Source: Bacteroidota bacterium (GTDB taxonomy: Bacteria > Bacteroidota > Bacteroidia > Chitinophagales > Chitinophagaceae). Taken from it: 7,356 nucleotides of DNA. Below are positions 6,957-7,356 of the stretch, piece after piece (position 1 is the stretch's first letter; each line of letters opens with the position of its first letter). The DNA lies in contig JAKPBL010000521.1 of assembly GCA_029778965.1 (NCBI GenBank), forward strand, positions 1 through 7,356, given 5' to 3'. The notes beneath the pieces were generated by a model. It was not told where the DNA came from and made no database searches. It saw only the letters and a program-made list of their open reading frames with translations. A program made the position numbers and the translations under genes.

Positions 6957-7356
6957 ATGAAAAGAAGAATCTTTCTCCGCAACACGCTATTAGGCGCCGG
7001 CGCACTCGCCGCAGAACCTTTTGCCTTTGCCTGTACACCGCCGCAGGCCAAGCTGAAAATATCGTTGGCAGAATGGTCGCTGCACCGGGCGCTGCAGGCA
7101 GGGCAACTGAATCATCTCGATTTTCCGCTCAAAGCCAAAAAAGACTATGGGGTCGATGCCGTTGAATATGTAAGCAGCTTCTTCGGTTTGGGCAGAAACA
7201 TGACCCAGCAGGAGGCCGCCAAAAACAACGACTACCTCAAAGAGCTGCTAAAACGCAGTAAGGATGCGGGCGTATATAATAACCTTATTATGGTCGATGG
7301 CGAAGGGCCGCTGGCCATTCCTGATGAAACCGAGCGGCTGAAAGCGGTCGATAACC
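6957..7356 (+). CDS. Tat-exported sugar phosphate isomerase/epimerase-like TIM-barrel protein, N-terminal part (cut by window edge)
   Basis: The first 133 codons are present and the gene runs off the right edge. The start ATG at 6957 opens directly into a Tat signal: MKRRIFLRNTLLGAGALAAEP, with R3-R4-I-F-L-R, followed by FAFAC, where C26 could be lipidated although the box is weak (AFAC). The mature part begins KLKISLAEWSLHRALQAGQL (first strand and loop), then LDFPLKAKKDYGVDAVEYVSSFF (E70 in the second strand) and NLIMVDGEGPLA (third strand). This is the pattern of exported sugar phosphate isomerase/epimerase proteins (xylose-isomerase-like barrel) common in Bacteroidota, where the early Glu lies near the metal site. 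It differs clearly from the left-edge isomerase-like protein, which has GIEIWWP in place of AVEYVSSFF, so the two belong to separate subfamilies and are not a recent duplication. The upstream 20 bp hold no clear Shine-Dalgarno. The substrate cannot be named. Confidence 0.88.
   Translation, partial: MKRRIFLRNTLLGAGALAAEPFAFACTPPQAKLKISLAEWSLHRALQAGQLNHLDFPLKAKKDYGVDAVEYVSSFFGLGRNMTQQEAAKNNDYLKELLKRSKDAGVYNNLIMVDGEGPLAIPDETERLKAVDN

Overview
The window looks like Bacteroidota DNA, most likely a GC-rich Chitinophagaceae-type genome; this is inferred from protein style, not from a marker gene. The reasons are starts without a clear Shine-Dalgarno but with A-rich leaders, one good match to the Bacteroidota -7 promoter element (TAnnTTTG), and a set of gene families (DUF1501, PSCyt1/DUF1549/DUF1553, Tat-exported xylose-isomerase-like TIM barrels) that travel together in Bacteroidota, Planctomycetota and Verrucomicrobiota.

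Layout: four genes on the minus strand, read from right to left, face one gene on the plus strand. Minus strand: (a) 6830-4731, a secreted 699-residue protein with a glycoside-hydrolase-like layout; (b) 4626-1867, a 919-residue exported cytochrome-c-like PSCyt1/DUF1549/DUF1553 protein with a probable carbohydrate-binding beta-sandwich inserted in the middle; (c) 1855-341, a Tat-lipoprotein DUF1501 protein (alkaline phosphatase/sulfatase-like superfamily), only 11 bp after (b); (d) 281 to beyond the left edge, the first 93 residues of a sugar phosphate isomerase/epimerase-like protein. A 43-bp nearly perfect palindrome lies between (c) and (d). Plus strand: from 6957 to beyond the right edge, the first 133 residues of a second, different Tat-exported isomerase/epimerase-like protein, divergent from (a) across a 126-bp promoter region.

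All five proteins carry export signals, so the locus encodes an envelope or periplasmic module. The likely theme is handling of a carbohydrate: a candidate glycosidase, a haem protein with a sugar-binding-like insert, a phosphatase/sulfatase-fold partner, and two TIM-barrel isomerase-like proteins at the ends. The substrate cannot be read from the sequence, and the DUF1549/DUF1553-DUF1501 pair has no biochemically settled function as far as I know. No RNA genes, insertion sequences, CRISPR arrays, SusC/SusD pair or dedicated regulator were seen. Apart from the left hairpin and the promoter region the window is almost entirely coding.
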